Assembly (NCBI RefSeq): GCF_023347535.1
Contig: NZ_CP094473.1
Coordinates: 992,001-1,056,000 of the forward strand
Reading direction: 5' to 3'
Length of the DNA: 64,000 nt
DNA from: Faecalibacterium sp. HTF-F
GTDB taxonomy: Bacteria > Bacillota > Clostridia > Oscillospirales > Ruminococcaceae
How positions within the stretch are numbered: position 1 is the first letter of the stretch; every line of letters begins with the position of its first letter. Positions 1 through 8,829 of the stretch are shown here, piece after piece. Both the position numbers and the translations under genes were made by a program. Below the pieces are notes generated by a model. That model made no database searches. It was given only the letters and a program-made list of their open reading frames with translations, and was not told where the DNA came from.

Positions 1-1
1 T

Positions 2-1753
2 TTTCCGTACATCATCGCCTTTTACATGGTGGAGAAAGCTGCATGGCTCTACCGTCATTGCAATGGTGATTCCGTAGTGGACAGGCTGATGGTTCTTTTT
101 ATGAACTTTGGCCTGGCCTACAAAAGTGTCTTACCCAGTTTTCACACGTTCGACCTAATGGTGGGGCTGGTCGGTGCAGCTGCACTGAAAGCAGTGATCT
201 ACTTCAAAGGGAAGAACGCGAAGAAGTATCGGCAAGGCGAGGAATATGGCTCTGCCCGGTGGGGCAACCAGAAGGACATCGAACCTTTTATTGACCCGGT
301 ATTCGAGAACAACGTCATCCTCACACAGACCGAACGGCTGATGATGAGTGGTAGACCAAAGCATCCGAAGTATGCTCGGAACAAAAACGTCATTGTGATC
401 GGTGGCAGTGGCAGCGGTAAGACACGATTTTACGTCAAGCCGAACCTGATGCAGATGCCCCAAAAGGTCAGCTATGTCGTAACGGACCCCAAAGGCACAA
501 TTATTGTCGAGTGCGGAAAGATGCTCTCGGATGCCGGGTATAAAATCAAAGTCCTGAACACCATCAACTTCAAAAAATCCATGCGGTACAATCCGTTCCA
601 TTACATCCGCAGTGAGAAGGATATCCTGAAACTGGTCAATACCATCATCGCCAATACAAAGGGCGATGGAGAAAAATCCGGCGAAGATTTCTGGATCAAA
701 GCCGAACGCCTGCTCTACTGCGCGCTGATCGGCTACATCTGGTATGAAGCCCCGGAGGAGGAGCAGAACTTTTCCACGCTGCTGGAGTTCATCAACGCCA
801 GCGAAGCCCGCGAGGATGACGAAGAGTTTAAGAATCCTGTGGATGAACTGTTTGAGGAATTGGAACAGAAGAAACCGGAGCACTTTGCAGTCCGTCAGTA
901 TAAGAAGTATAAGCTGGCGGCCGGCAAAACGGCAAAATCCATCCTCATTTCCTGCGGTGCCAGACTAGCCCCATTTGATATTGCGGAGCTGCGTGACCTT
1001 ATGGCCTATGATGAAATGGAACTGGATTTTCTGGGGGATCGCCGCACGGCCTTGTTCGTTATTATTTCCGACACGGACGATACCTTCAATTTCGTGGTGT
1101 CCATCATGTACACCCAGCTTTTCAATCTGCTTTGTGACCGTGCAGATGATCAATGCGGAGGTCAGCTAAAGTATCATGTGCGGCTGCTGCTTGATGAGTT
1201 TGCGAACATCGGTCTGATCCCGAAGTTTGATAAGCTGATCGCCACCATCCGCAGCCGCGAGATTTCGGCATCCATCATCCTACAATCGCAGAGCCAGTTG
1301 AAAACCATCTACAAGGATGCCGCAGAAACCATCATCGGCAACTGCGACACCATGCTGTTCCTCGGCGGCAAGGAAAGCTCAACCCTCAAAGAAATTTCCG
1401 AAACGCTGGGAAAAGAAACAATCGACTTATATAACACATCGGACACGCGCGGCCAAAGCCCTTCCTTTGGTACAACGTACCAAAAGACTGGCAAGGAACT
1501 TATGAGTCGGGATGAGCTTTCTGTCATGGATGGCAGCAAGTGCATCCTGCAGCTGCGCGGTGTCCGGCCATTTCTGAGCGACAAATTCGACATTACCAAG
1601 CATAAGCGGTACAAAGAACTGTCGGACTTTGATAAGAAGAACGCTTTCGATGTGGAACGCTACCTGAAGCATGAATTGCAACTGCGGATGGATGAAGAAT
1701 TTGATTGCTATGAGGTGGATTTGACCCCAGCAACCGAAGAAGCAACCGCATAA
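2..1753 (+). CDS. VirD4/TraG-type coupling protein, 5' end cut by window edge
   Basis: Type IV coupling protein: an inner-membrane hexameric ATPase that brings the relaxase-DNA complex to the secretion channel. The frame is open from base 2, so the true start lies upstream; the first ATG in the window (26) is probably internal. A hydrophobic segment near the start (about LMVGLVGAAALKAVIYF) is the last membrane helix. It is followed by the Walker A motif GGSGSGKT (about residue 127 counted from base 26) and a Walker B-like LLLDEFANIG (about residue 388). The usual family length is about 600 residues, so only a short N-terminal piece is missing. It heads the ICE A transfer operon, with Maff2 next. 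Confidence 0.9.
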   Translation, partial: FPYIIAFYMVEKAAWLYRHCNGDSVVDRLMVLFMNFGLAYKSVLPSFHTFDLMVGLVGAAALKAVIYFKGKNAKKYRQGEEYGSARWGNQKDIEPFIDPVFENNVILTQTERLMMSGRPKHPKYARNKNVIVIGGSGSGKTRFYVKPNLMQMPQKVSYVVTDPKGTIIVECGKMLSDAGYKIKVLNTINFKKSMRYNPFHYIRSEKDILKLVNTIIANTKGDGEKSGEDFWIKAERLLYCALIGYIWYEAPEEEQNFSTLLEFINASEAREDDEEFKNPVDELFEELEQKKPEHFAVRQYKKYKLAAGKTAKSILISCGARLAPFDIAELRDLMAYDEMELDFLGDRRTALFVIISDTDDTFNFVVSIMYTQLFNLLCDRADDQCGGQLKYHVRLLLDEFANIGLIPKFDKLIATIRSREISASIILQSQSQLKTIYKDAAETIIGNCDTMLFLGGKESSTLKEISETLGKETIDLYNTSDTRGQSPSFGTTYQKTGKELMSRDELSVMDGSKCILQLRGVRPFLSDKFDITKHKRYKELSDFDKKNAFDVERYLKHELQLRMDEEFDCYEVDLTPATEEATA

Positions 1754-1991
1754 AAAATAGGAGGTGCTTATCCGAAACAAGTATGCTAGCCCGCCTGTCC
1801 GGGCAGACCCCGTGGTAGGAAATTCACCCGATTGATCTCTACATTTTTTGCGATTCCAAAAGGCTGATTTTTTATGAAAATGAAAGGAGAAGCCAGAATT
1901 GCAGGAAGCAGGCAGCACCGAAGATGTGCCAGCCTGTTTTTCTTTTGGAATCGTGCTTTTTATCATTGCTGCAATCTGGCGAAACAACACT
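1754..1991 (+). other. Intergenic leader between coupling protein and Maff2
   Basis: Strong ribosome sites occur at about 1761 (GGAGG) and 1885 (AAGGAG) without an obvious ATG gene behind them. Behind the first, a 21-codon frame opens at ATC. Behind the second, a TTG at 1899 would add 31 residues to Maff2, but that stretch encodes a terminator-like hairpin. I see no conserved protein here. Confidence 0.4.
1909..1945 (+). terminator. Hairpin with T-run upstream of Maff2
   Basis: Arms CAGGC/GCCTG and GCAC/GTGC, separated by a small bulge, are followed by TTTTTCTTTT. It lies inside the transfer operon, so it probably acts as an attenuator or processing site rather than the end of the operon. 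Confidence 0.5.
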
Positions 1992-2132
1992 ATGGAATTC
2001 TTCAATCAGGCTATTACCGTTCTGCAGACTCTCGTTGTTGCCATCGGCGCGGGCCTTGGCGTTTGGGGCGTTGTGAACCTCATGGAAGGGTACGGAAACG
2101 ACAACCCCGGCGCAAATGCTCATGTACGGTAA
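1992..2132 (+). pseudogene. Maff2 family membrane protein, N-terminal half (gene split by insertion)
   Basis: Encodes MEFFNQAITVLQTLVV followed by AIGAGLGVWGVVNLMEGYGNDNPGA, the first hydrophobic helix and conserved loop of Maff2 proteins. These are small (about 70 residues) two-helix proteins placed before VirB6 in these ICEs. The native reading stops being Maff2-like at base 2116 and runs into nonsense residues before a stop at 2132. The missing second half (QGMKQLM...LLSGLFG) is found in frame at 13320-13410, after the inserted element. Joining the two at the shared GCAAA restores a continuous frame GA-K-S-QG. The start at ATG 1992 follows the family; a TTG at 1899 has a better ribosome site. 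Confidence 0.85.
2112..2116. repeat. Left junction direct repeat (GCAAA)
   Basis: GCAAA occurs at the point where Maff2 coding ends and again at 13315-13319 where it resumes. Serine recombinases exchange at a 2-bp core, so the exact crossover lies inside this 5-bp identity. Confidence 0.65.
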
Positions 2133-2454
2133 AGAAGCAAGCAACCGAAAACAATAGATAGACCGCCAGCACTACACTATTCCGAACCAAAGACCAAAAG
2201 ATAAGCATTTTGAGAAAATCTAAACTTTTGGATTTTCCTACAATGCCGACTACGGCGGAATCCCTCCCACTCCTTATATATTTCTTTCTGTATACATTGA
2301 ATTTGTATTTAGTAAAATGCAGACAACACCACGGATCGGCTTTTGGCTGGACAATTCCAACCAAACACCGCAGCAGACAGTAGAAACCATTCTGAACGTT
2401 AGGAAGCCGGTATGATTGTTACATATAAGGGGAAGAAAAATTTCTTTTAGATAC
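2133..2454. other. Left-end noncoding region of the tet(W) element
   Basis: AT-rich stretch with no supported gene apart from a 32-codon frame at 2317-2415. It must contain the recombinase binding site of the left end, but no clear palindrome was recognised. Confidence 0.35.
2317..2415 (+). CDS. Short 32-residue frame, possible gene remnant
   Basis: ATG at 2317 opens a 32-codon frame with the segment RIGFWLDNSNQTPQQTVETIL. Its composition looks protein-like, faintly like the C-terminal end of a P-loop kinase-type protein, and may be a fragment left when tet(W) was acquired. There is no ribosome site and no full-length partner, so coding is doubtful. Confidence 0.2.
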   Translation: MQTTPRIGFWLDNSNQTPQQTVETILNVRKPV

Positions 2455-2505
2455 TTGTTTTCCTAAAACTGATGTGATATAATAATTAAACTGATGTGAT
2501 ATAAT
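2455..2505 (+). promoter_or_regulatory. tet(W) promoter with duplicated -10 box
   Basis: TTGTTT (2455-2460), 17 bp, then TATAAT (2478-2483). A second TATAAT lies at 2500-2505 because the preceding 22 bp are duplicated. Both -10 boxes have the extended TG (TGATATAAT), so the second could work without a good -35. Confidence 0.75.
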
Positions 2506-2509
2506 AATT
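2466..2509 (+). repeat. 22-bp perfect tandem duplication in tet(W) promoter
   Basis: The unit beginning AAACTGATGTGATATAATAA occurs at 2466-2487 and again at 2488-2509 with no mismatch. The 22-bp period is about two helical turns, so both -10 boxes lie on the same DNA face. Confidence 0.95.
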
Positions 2510-2534
2510 CAATTCCAGAAAAGGAGTAAAAAAT

Positions 2535-2558
2535 ATGCGGCAAGGTATTCTTAAATAA
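2535..2558 (+). CDS. tet(W) leader peptide MRQGILK
   Basis: Seven-codon frame with an AAGGAG ribosome site 9-10 bases upstream. The leader coding strand (GGCAAGGTATTCTTAAA) is nearly complementary to the segment at 2630-2648 (TTTAAGAATACTTTTGCC). Ribosome position on the leader would therefore decide which hairpin forms, the attenuation logic described for ribosomal-protection tet genes. Confidence 0.65.
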   Translation: MRQGILK

Positions 2559-2594
2559 AACTATAATCAAATAGTGGGAACAAAGGATTATGAT

Positions 2595-2622
2595 AGTCCC
2601 TTTTGTAGGGGCTTAGTTTTTT
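2595..2622 (+). terminator. Attenuator hairpin 1 upstream of tet(W)
   Basis: AGTCCC (2595-2600), 7-base loop, GGGGCT (2608-2613), then TTAGTTTTTT. Formation competes with pairing of the leader peptide region to 2630-2648. Confidence 0.65.
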
Positions 2623-2726
2623 GTACCCAATTTAAGAATACTTTTGCCTTATCAATTTTGACATATCCCCAAAAACAGCACTCACAAACAGGTGTATGCT
2701 GTATATGTGTATGTCCGCAAATTATC

Positions 2727-2765
2727 ATCCCCAGTGGTAAAAGTATTTTACTGCTGGGGATTTTT
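2727..2765 (+). terminator. Attenuator hairpin 2 upstream of tet(W)
   Basis: ATCCCCAG (2727-2734) pairs with CTGGGGAT (2754-2761), extended inside by GTAAAA/TTTTAC, and is followed by TTTTT. It lies 35 bp before the tet(W) start. Confidence 0.8.
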
Positions 2766-2799
2766 ATGCCCTTCGGGGCAGTAAAGGGAGGACAATCAC

Positions 2800-4719
2800 A
2801 TGAAAATAATCAATATTGGAATTCTTGCCCATGTAGACGCTGGAAAGACGACCTTGACGGAGAGCCTGCTATATGCCAGCGGAGCCATTTCAGAACCGGG
2901 GAGCGTCGAAAAAGGGACAACGAGGACGGACACCATGTTTTTGGAGCGGCAGCGTGGGATTACCATTCAAGCGGCAGTCACTTCCTTCCAGTGGCACAGA
3001 TGTAAAGTTAACATTGTGGATACGCCCGGCCACATGGATTTTTTGGCGGAGGTGTACCGCTCTTTGGCTGTTTTAGATGGGGCCATCTTGGTGATCTCCG
3101 CTAAAGATGGCGTGCAGGCCCAGACCCGTATTCTGTTCCATGCCCTGCGGAAAATGAACATTCCCACCGTTATCTTTATCAACAAGATCGACCAGGCTGG
3201 CGTTGATTTGCAGAGCGTGGTTCAGTCTGTTCGGGATAAGCTCTCCGCCGATATTATCATCAAGCAGACGGTGTCGCTGTCCCCGGAAATAGTCCTGGAG
3301 GAAAATACCGACATAGAAGCATGGGATGCGGTCATCGAAAATAACGATAAATTATTGGAAAAGTATATCGCAGGAGAACCAATCAGCCGGGAAAAACTTG
3401 TGCGGGAGGAACAGCGGCGGGTTCAAGACGCCTCCCTGTTCCCGGTCTATTATGGCAGCGCCAAAAAGGGCCTTGGCATTCAACCGTTGATGGATGCGGT
3501 GACAGGGCTGTTCCAACCGATTGGGGAACAGGGGGGCGCCGCCCTATGCGGCAGCGTTTTCAAGGTTGAGTACACCGATTGCGGCCAGCGGCGTGTCTAT
3601 CTACGGTTATACAGCGGAACGCTGCGCCTGCGGGATACGGTGGCCCTGGCCGGGAGAGAAAAGCTGAAAATCACAGAGATGCGTATTCCATCCAAAGGGG
3701 AAATTGTTCGGACAGACACCGCTTATCAGGGTGAAATTGTTATCCTTCCCAGCGACAGCGTGAGGTTAAACGATGTATTAGGGGACCAAACCCGGCTCCC
3801 TCGTAAAAGGTGGCGCGAGGACCCCCTCCCCATGCTGCGGACGACGATTGCGCCGAAAACGGCAGCGCAAAGAGAACGGCTGCTGGACGCTCTTACGCAA
3901 CTTGCGGATACTGACCCGCTTTTGCGTTGCGAAGTGGATTCCATCACCCATGAGATCATTCTTTCTTTTTTGGGCCGGGTGCAGTTGGAGGTTGTTTCCG
4001 CTTTGCTGTCGGAAAAATACAAGCTTGAAACAGTGGTAAAGGAACCCTCCGTCATTTATATGGAGCGGCCGCTCAAAGCAGCCAGCCACACCATCCATAT
4101 CGAGGTGCCGCCCAACCCGTTTTGGGCATCCATAGGACTGTCTGTTACACCACTCTCGCTTGGCTCCGGTGTACAATACGAGAGCCGGGTTTCGCTGGGA
4201 TACTTGAACCAGAGTTTTCAAAACGCTGTCAGGGATGGTATCCGTTACGGGCTGGAGCAGGGCTTGTTCGGCTGGAACGTAACGGACTGTAAGATTTGCT
4301 TTGAATACGGGCTTTATTACAGTCCGGTCAGCACGCCGGCGGACTTCCGCTCATTGGCCCCGATTGTATTGGAACAGGCATTGAAGGAATCGGGGACGCA
4401 GCTGCTGGAACCTTATCTCTCCTTCATCCTCTATGCGCCCCAGGAATACCTTTCCAGGGCTTATCATGATGCACCGAAATACTGTGCCACCATCGAAACG
4501 GCCCAGGTAAAAAAGGATGAAGTTGTCTTTACTGGCGAGATTCCCGCCCGCTGTATACAGGCATACCGTACTGATCTGGCCTTTTACACCAACGGGCGGA
4601 GCGTATGCCTTACAGAGCTGAAAGGATATCAGGCCGCTGTCGGTCAGCCGGTCATCCAGCCCCGCCGTCCAAACAGCCGCCTGGACAAGGTGCGCCATAT
4701 GTTTCAGAAGGTAATGTAA
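2800..4719 (+). CDS. tet(W): Tetracycline resistance ribosomal protection protein Tet(W)
   Basis: EF-G-like GTPase that binds the ribosome and releases tetracycline. The 639 residues match the known Tet(W) length. The start [18 protein letters not shown] contains the P-loop AHVDAGKTT; further GTPase motifs are DTPGHMDF (G3, residues about 74-81) and NKID (G4, about 128-131), followed by EF-G-like domains and the C-terminal end RHMFQKVM. I recognise the sequence as tet(W) itself, with only a few substitutions from the copy I remember. ATG at 2800 has GGGAGG 9 bases upstream. It is controlled by the leader peptide and two terminators ahead of it, and is cargo of the mobilizable element. Confidence 0.97.
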   Translation: MKIINIGILAHVDAGKTTLTESLLYASGAISEPGSVEKGTTRTDTMFLERQRGITIQAAVTSFQWHRCKVNIVDTPGHMDFLAEVYRSLAVLDGAILVISAKDGVQAQTRILFHALRKMNIPTVIFINKIDQAGVDLQSVVQSVRDKLSADIIIKQTVSLSPEIVLEENTDIEAWDAVIENNDKLLEKYIAGEPISREKLVREEQRRVQDASLFPVYYGSAKKGLGIQPLMDAVTGLFQPIGEQGGAALCGSVFKVEYTDCGQRRVYLRLYSGTLRLRDTVALAGREKLKITEMRIPSKGEIVRTDTAYQGEIVILPSDSVRLNDVLGDQTRLPRKRWREDPLPMLRTTIAPKTAAQRERLLDALTQLADTDPLLRCEVDSITHEIILSFLGRVQLEVVSALLSEKYKLETVVKEPSVIYMERPLKAASHTIHIEVPPNPFWASIGLSVTPLSLGSGVQYESRVSLGYLNQSFQNAVRDGIRYGLEQGLFGWNVTDCKICFEYGLYYSPVSTPADFRSLAPIVLEQALKESGTQLLEPYLSFILYAPQEYLSRAYHDAPKYCATIETAQVKKDEVVFTGEIPARCIQAYRTDLAFYTNGRSVCLTELKGYQAAVGQPVIQPRRPNSRLDKVRHMFQKVM

Positions 4720-4769
4720 AGATACATAATCGTCAAGACGGCAACAATCAGAAGTTATGGAGGGTAACA

Positions 4770-5537
4770 ATGGAATATAGTAAGGAAGATTTAATGGAAG
4801 CAAAAAAGCAAATTTGGGGAGTGGGAGAGAACATGGGAACAGAGGAAAGTAAAAAAATCTGGGAGGAGAACGCACAATTTTGGGATAATGCAATGGGTGA
4901 CGAATCTAATGAATTTCACAGAGAGGTAGTGCGTCCCAAAGTAACGGAACTTCTATCTCCTAATCCTGCGGATTACATTTTGGATATTGCGTGTGGCAAT
5001 GGAAATTATTCTTCGTATCTTGCACAAAGAGGCGCTTCGGTTGTCGCTTTTGATTACAGCAAAAAAATGATAGAATTGGCTAAAAGACGGCAATCACAAT
5101 ATGCAAAACAAATTGAATTTTGTGTGGCGGATGCGACCGATAGAAAAAGTATATTAGAATTAAAAAGAAATCGAGCCTTTACGAAAGCAGTTTCTAATAT
5201 GGCAATTATGGATATTACGGATATTGAACCACTTCTTATGGCTGTTTATGAACTGTTGCAGGAAAGCGGAATTTTTGTCTTTGCAACGCAACACCCTTGT
5301 TTTGTCACGTTGACTGAAAAATATATGACACCGCACAGTTACTATGATATAGCGATTGAAGGGCAACCGAAAGAGCAGATTTATTATCATCGTTCCATAC
5401 AAGATATTTTTAACCTTTGTTTTAGAGCTGGATTTGTCATTGATGGATTTTATGAAGAATGTTTTAAAACCAACAAAGAAATTCCTATGGTAATGATAGT
5501 AAGGCTTAAGAAGGTAAAACGTGATAGCTTAAAATAA
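4770..5537 (+). CDS. Class I SAM-dependent methyltransferase
   Basis: 255 residues. Motif I LDIACGNGNYSSYLA (about residues 71-85), acidic ribose-binding end of strand 2 in VVAFDYSKKM, and motif II/III FCVADATDR mark a Rossmann-fold methyltransferase of the UbiE/small-molecule type; no rRNA-binding domain is recognised. The substrate is unknown. ATG 4770 follows GGAGGG; an alternative ATG at 4833 also follows a purine-rich site. The gene is clearly more AT-rich than its neighbours and lies 50 bp after tet(W), so it may share tet(W) transcripts and have been acquired with it. It could modify an antibiotic or a nucleic acid; nothing here decides. Confidence 0.75.
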   Translation: MEYSKEDLMEAKKQIWGVGENMGTEESKKIWEENAQFWDNAMGDESNEFHREVVRPKVTELLSPNPADYILDIACGNGNYSSYLAQRGASVVAFDYSKKMIELAKRRQSQYAKQIEFCVADATDRKSILELKRNRAFTKAVSNMAIMDITDIEPLLMAVYELLQESGIFVFATQHPCFVTLTEKYMTPHSYYDIAIEGQPKEQIYYHRSIQDIFNLCFRAGFVIDGFYEECFKTNKEIPMVMIVRLKKVKRDSLK

Positions 5538-5577
5538 ATTCAAGTTTGTCGGGTAAATAGCAAACCCAGCCGAGCCA

Positions 5578-5619
5578 GTCAACGGTCAAGATGAACGGCG
5601 CATATGCGCAGCCGTTGAC
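5578..5619. promoter_or_regulatory. Nested palindrome ahead of sigma-like gene
   Basis: GTCAACGG (5578-5585) and CCGTTGAC (5612-5619) enclose the perfect palindrome GCGCATATGCGC (5598-5609). It lies 90 bp upstream of the sigma-like gene and is a likely operator or structured leader. Confidence 0.5.
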
Positions 5620-5708
5620 AGCCCCGCCCGCCTTTGCTGGTAGGCAATCAAGGGGCGACAGCAAGAAGTGCCACCGCCCCGCACTATTATTCAGAAAGGG
5701 GAATTTCC

Positions 5709-6131
5709 ATGACCGACCAGATAGCCTATCAAGAATATATCCAGCGCAGGTACAACGCCTTTTGCAAGACTGTTATCCGCTGTGCCGCCTTGGACAAGAT
5801 TTTGAAGCTTAAACGGCAATGGGAACGGCAAGTTTCCCTTGACTATCTGATGAACGAGAAGTTTGTCCAGTTTGCCGCGTCGGAGCCGGACGAGGAATAC
5901 CCATTTACCGTCTGCGGTCAGACCGTCCTGCTCTGCAACGCCGCCCTTGCCGACGCGATCTCTGTTTTGCCGGAGCAGACGCGGGAAGAAATCCTGCGCT
6001 ATTACTTTCTGCGCCAGCCGCAGCGCGTGATCGGCGCGTGTATTGGCCGGTCACGCAGCACAGCGGGGCGGCATATCCAGCTTGCCTTGCAGCGGCTACG
6101 CGAAGAAATGGGGGTGAGCCGGTATGAGTAG
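5709..6131 (+). CDS. Sigma-70 family-like factor of conjugative elements
   Basis: 140 residues. The C-terminal half (LPEQTREEILRYYFLRQP, then a helix-turn-helix in GACIGRSRSTAGRHIQLALQRLREEM) resembles sigma region 4. The N-terminal half is short and lacks a clear region 2. Such proteins precede the small HTH gene in many Firmicutes ICEs and are thought to regulate element genes. ATG 5709 follows AGAAAGGGGAATTTCC. It overlaps the next gene by 8 bases, implying translational coupling. It corresponds in place and architecture to the gene at 44582-45013 in ICE C. Confidence 0.7.
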   Translation: MTDQIAYQEYIQRRYNAFCKTVIRCAALDKILKLKRQWERQVSLDYLMNEKFVQFAASEPDEEYPFTVCGQTVLLCNAALADAISVLPEQTREEILRYYFLRQPQRVIGACIGRSRSTAGRHIQLALQRLREEMGVSRYE

Positions 6132-6336
6132 ACTTCTCCCCTATGAAACAATCCTCAAAGCCCGTGAGGGCGACCCAGAAGCCGTGAACGCTGTCCTGCT
6201 CCACTACGCCGGATATATCCGCTATTTCTCAAAAGTGAACGGGCAGGTCAACGCCGAGGTGGAGGACTATGTAAAGCAGCGGTTAATTGACTGTCAATTC
6301 AAGTTCCGGCTTGACGAACCACCGGACAAGTCATAA
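6124..6336 (+). CDS. Small helix-turn-helix protein (Tn916 Orf8-like, HTH_16)
   Basis: 70 residues, with PYETILKAREGDPEAVNAVL followed by HYAGYIRYFS, a pattern typical of the conjugative-transposon HTH domain found next to sigma-like factors. Probably a regulator of element genes acting with the overlapping sigma-like protein. The start lies behind GGGGGTGAGCCGGT. A terminator at 6374-6409 closes this two-gene unit. Confidence 0.7.
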   Translation: MSRLLPYETILKAREGDPEAVNAVLLHYAGYIRYFSKVNGQVNAEVEDYVKQRLIDCQFKFRLDEPPDKS

Positions 6337-6373
6337 AAACTGAATACCAGCCGCCACCGACGCGGCCAGCGAA

Positions 6374-6409
6374 AGCAGTAAGTCTTGAAAAAGATTTACT
6401 GCTTTTTTT
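6374..6409 (+). terminator. Terminator after sigma/HTH pair
   Basis: AGCAGTAA (6374-6381) and TTACTGCT (6396-6403), with further pairing inside, followed by TTTTTTT. Confidence 0.85.
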
Positions 6410-6766
6410 GTTGTCCGGCTCCGCTCCCGGCCATTTTGCCCCCTGCCGGTTGTAGTAGTAAGCGAGGAGGGAATTTTTCTGCCCTGGTGTTTGGCATTTG
6501 GAGCATTTACCCGTAGTAGAGGGCAAAGAGAAAGGATTTCTCCAACACCGGGTAGAAACCACTGCGTCCGGTGTCATTTTAGCGAAAGCGGGCAGGAATG
6601 CCCTTTACAGGATTAGTAGTAGCAGAAAAAGAGAAACAAACTTTTGTGGTTGCAGTTTTCCAAAAAAGTGGCGGACGGAAGTGAGAGAAAGTTTGCAGTC
6701 ACGGAGAGCAAGTTTCTACCACGGTGCCAAAATCCGCAATTCTGCAGTTTTGCCCCTCGCGGGAAA
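6410..6766. other. Noncoding region upstream of mobC in the tet(W) element
   Basis: No supported gene. GTAGTAG occurs three times (6452, 6513, 6616). The 13-mer TACCCGTAGTAGA at 6508-6520 recurs on the minus strand of ICE C at 54756-54768, near its second oriT-like locus. Likely binding sites for transfer or replication proteins. Confidence 0.4.
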
Positions 6767-6795
6767 CTTGTTGGGGAGTGCCTTCCCCAAACCCT
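6767..6795 (+). other. oriT: oriT core of the tet(W) element (hairpin plus nic-like flank)
   Basis: CTTG then TTGGGGA, 6 bases, TCCCCAA, ACCCT, immediately upstream of mobC. The same pattern (TGGG stem, short loop, CCCA, then an ACCC or TCCC flank) appears beside mobC in ICE A (41072-41105) and ICE C (47661-47686) and again at 54829-54854. Position and conservation support oriT; the nick site itself is inferred. Confidence 0.65.
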
Positions 6796-6833
6796 GCTCA
6801 TGCGCCCTTACGGGCGAGAAAGGAGGTCACACC

Positions 6834-7232
6834 ATGCGAAAGAAATACAACACGCCCCACCGCAGCCGCGTTGTGAAAACCCGGCTGTCCGAAGATGAGT
6901 ATGCCGACTTCACAGCGCGGCTTGCGCCCTATGGTATCAGCCAGTCCGAATTTCTCCGGCAGGCGATACGGCGGGCGACCATACGCCCGGTTGTCCATGT
7001 GTCGTCGGTCAATGACGAGTTGCTTTCCGCTGTCGGGAAGCTGACAGCCGAGTACGGCAGGATCGGCGGCAACCTCAATCAGATTGCCCGGTATCTGAAC
7101 GAATACGGCGTACCCTACAACACCCTTTCCGGCGAGGTACGCGCCGCCATATCCGACCTTGCCGTCCTCAAGTATGAAGTCCTCAAGAAAGTAGGTGACG
7201 CGGTTGGCAACACTCAAGCATATCAACTCTAA
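6834..7232 (+). CDS. mobC: MobC-type relaxosome accessory protein
   Basis: 132 residues. The N-terminal half is a ribbon-helix-helix-like segment (RVVKTRLSEDEYADFTARL, then GISQSEFLRQAIR). The C-terminal half carries the MobC signature IGGNLNQIARYLNE. It binds oriT and helps the relaxase open the strand. ATG 6834 follows AAAGGAGGTCACACC; upstream codons run through oriT and are unlikely to be coding. It overlaps the relaxase start by 38 bases. Confidence 0.85.
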   Translation: MRKKYNTPHRSRVVKTRLSEDEYADFTARLAPYGISQSEFLRQAIRRATIRPVVHVSSVNDELLSAVGKLTAEYGRIGGNLNQIARYLNEYGVPYNTLSGEVRAAISDLAVLKYEVLKKVGDAVGNTQAYQL

Positions 7233-8829
7233 AAACGCCGACTACGGAGCCGCCGAGCAATATCTTCTCTTTGAGCATGACGAGTTTACCATGAAGCCCG
7301 TCCTTGATGAAACCGGCAGGCTTATCCCCCGCGAGGACTACCGGCTGTCCACGCTGAACTGCGACGGGGAGGATTTTGCCGTTGCGTGTATGCGGGCCAA
7401 TCTCCGCTATCAGAAAAACCAGCGGCGGGAAGATGTGAAAAGCCACCACTACATCATCAGCTTTGACCCGCGGGACGGGCCGGACAACGGCCTGACCGTA
7501 GACCGGGCGCAGGCGTTGGGGGAACAATTCTGTAAAGAGCATTTTCCCGGCCACCAGGCCCTTGTCTGCACCCACCCGGACGGGCATAACCACAGCGGCA
7601 ACATTCATGTGCATATCGTCATAAACAGCCTGCGGATTGAGGAAGTGCCGTTCCTGCCCTACATGGACAGGCCGGCCGATACGAAAGTCGGCTGCAAGCA
7701 CCGATGTACCGACGCTGCCCTGCGCTACTTCAAATCCGAAGTCATGGAGATGTGCCACCGGGAGGGGCTTTATCAAATCGACCTCTTGAACGGCAGCAAG
7801 AACCGCGTCACCGACCGGGAGTATTGGGCGCAGAAAAAGGGACAGGCCGCGCTGGACAAGCAGAACGCCCCCATGATTGCCGATAGTATCACGCCCCGGC
7901 AGACCAAGTTTGAAACGAACAAGGAGAAGCTGCGGCAGACCCTACGGAAAGCCCTTGCCACCGCCGCCAGCTTTGACGAGTTTTCCTCTCTGTTGCTGCA
8001 GGAGGGTGTGACCGTCAAGGAGAGCCGGGGGCGGCTTTCCTACCTCACGCCGGACAGGACAAAGCCAATTACCGCCCGGAAGCTGGGCGACGATTTTGAC
8101 CGCGCCGCTGTCTTTGCCGTTTTAGAGCAAAACGCCGCCAGAGCAGCCGAAGCGCCAGCCAGATCCCCCGATCCCCCACGCACCATAAAAGACCGCTTGC
8201 AGGTTGCCAGAGCCGAGATAGCCGCCCCGAAACAGGACGGAGTGCAGCGGCTTGTGGACATTGAGCAGAAAATGGCCGAGGGCAAAGGCCGGGGCTATGA
8301 ACGCTGGGCGAAGATACACAATCTGAAGCAGGCCGCCAAAACGCTGTCCGTCTACCAGCAATACGGCTTTACTTCCCCGGAGCAGTTAGAAGCCGCCGTT
8401 GACACCGCCTATCAGAAAATGCGCCAGACCAGCGGCGAACTGAAAGCACTGGAAACGAAGCTGCAAGGGAAAAAGAAGTTGCAGCGGCAGGTGTTGGCCT
8501 ACGCCCAGACCAAGGCCGCCCGCGACGGGCTGCGGGCACAGAAATCCGAGAAAGCCCGCGCCGCATACCGGCAGGCCCATGAGAGCGATTTTATCATAGC
8601 CGACGCAGCAGCCCGGTATTTCAAGGCGCATGGCATTACCAAGCTGCCCGCCCGGAAAGCGTTGCAGGCCGAGATCGAGCAGCTTATCTCCGAGAAAGAC
8701 GGCCTGTATAACACCTATCACGAACAGAAACAGCGGTTCAAGGAGTTGCAGACCGTCAAGCGGAACATCGACCAGATTTTGCGCCGGGACGAGCCGCACC
8801 GCAGAAAGGAGCAGAGCCATGAGCGATAA
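7195..8829 (+). CDS. mobA: Relaxase (MobA/VirD2-type nuclease)
   Basis: 544 residues. Nicks oriT and pilots the strand. The HUH metal-binding motif is GNIHVHIVIN (about residues 137-146), preceded by KSHHYIISFDP and HFPGHQALVCTHPDG. The likely catalytic tyrosine is within the first 30 residues (NADYGAAEQYLLFEHDEF). The long C-terminal half is charged and coiled-coil-like. GTG 7195 overlaps mobC. The protein is similar in plan to the ICE A relaxase at 38984-40591. Confidence 0.9.
   Translation: MTRLATLKHINSKNADYGAAEQYLLFEHDEFTMKPVLDETGRLIPREDYRLSTLNCDGEDFAVACMRANLRYQKNQRREDVKSHHYIISFDPRDGPDNGLTVDRAQALGEQFCKEHFPGHQALVCTHPDGHNHSGNIHVHIVINSLRIEEVPFLPYMDRPADTKVGCKHRCTDAALRYFKSEVMEMCHREGLYQIDLLNGSKNRVTDREYWAQKKGQAALDKQNAPMIADSITPRQTKFETNKEKLRQTLRKALATAASFDEFSSLLLQEGVTVKESRGRLSYLTPDRTKPITARKLGDDFDRAAVFAVLEQNAARAAEAPARSPDPPRTIKDRLQVARAEIAAPKQDGVQRLVDIEQKMAEGKGRGYERWAKIHNLKQAAKTLSVYQQYGFTSPEQLEAAVDTAYQKMRQTSGELKALETKLQGKKKLQRQVLAYAQTKAARDGLRAQKSEKARAAYRQAHESDFIIADAAARYFKAHGITKLPARKALQAEIEQLISEKDGLYNTYHEQKQRFKELQTVKRNIDQILRRDEPHRRKEQSHER

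Noticed and set aside
1899..1991. N-terminal extension of Maff2 from TTG 1899
   Set aside because: Good ribosome site, but the extension would be encoded by a terminator-like hairpin and Maff2 proteins start at MEFF. Kept only as an alternative.
4605..4769. Upstream start of the methyltransferase inside tet(W)
   Set aside because: The extension overlaps the tet(W) C-terminus; ATG 4770 has its own ribosome site.
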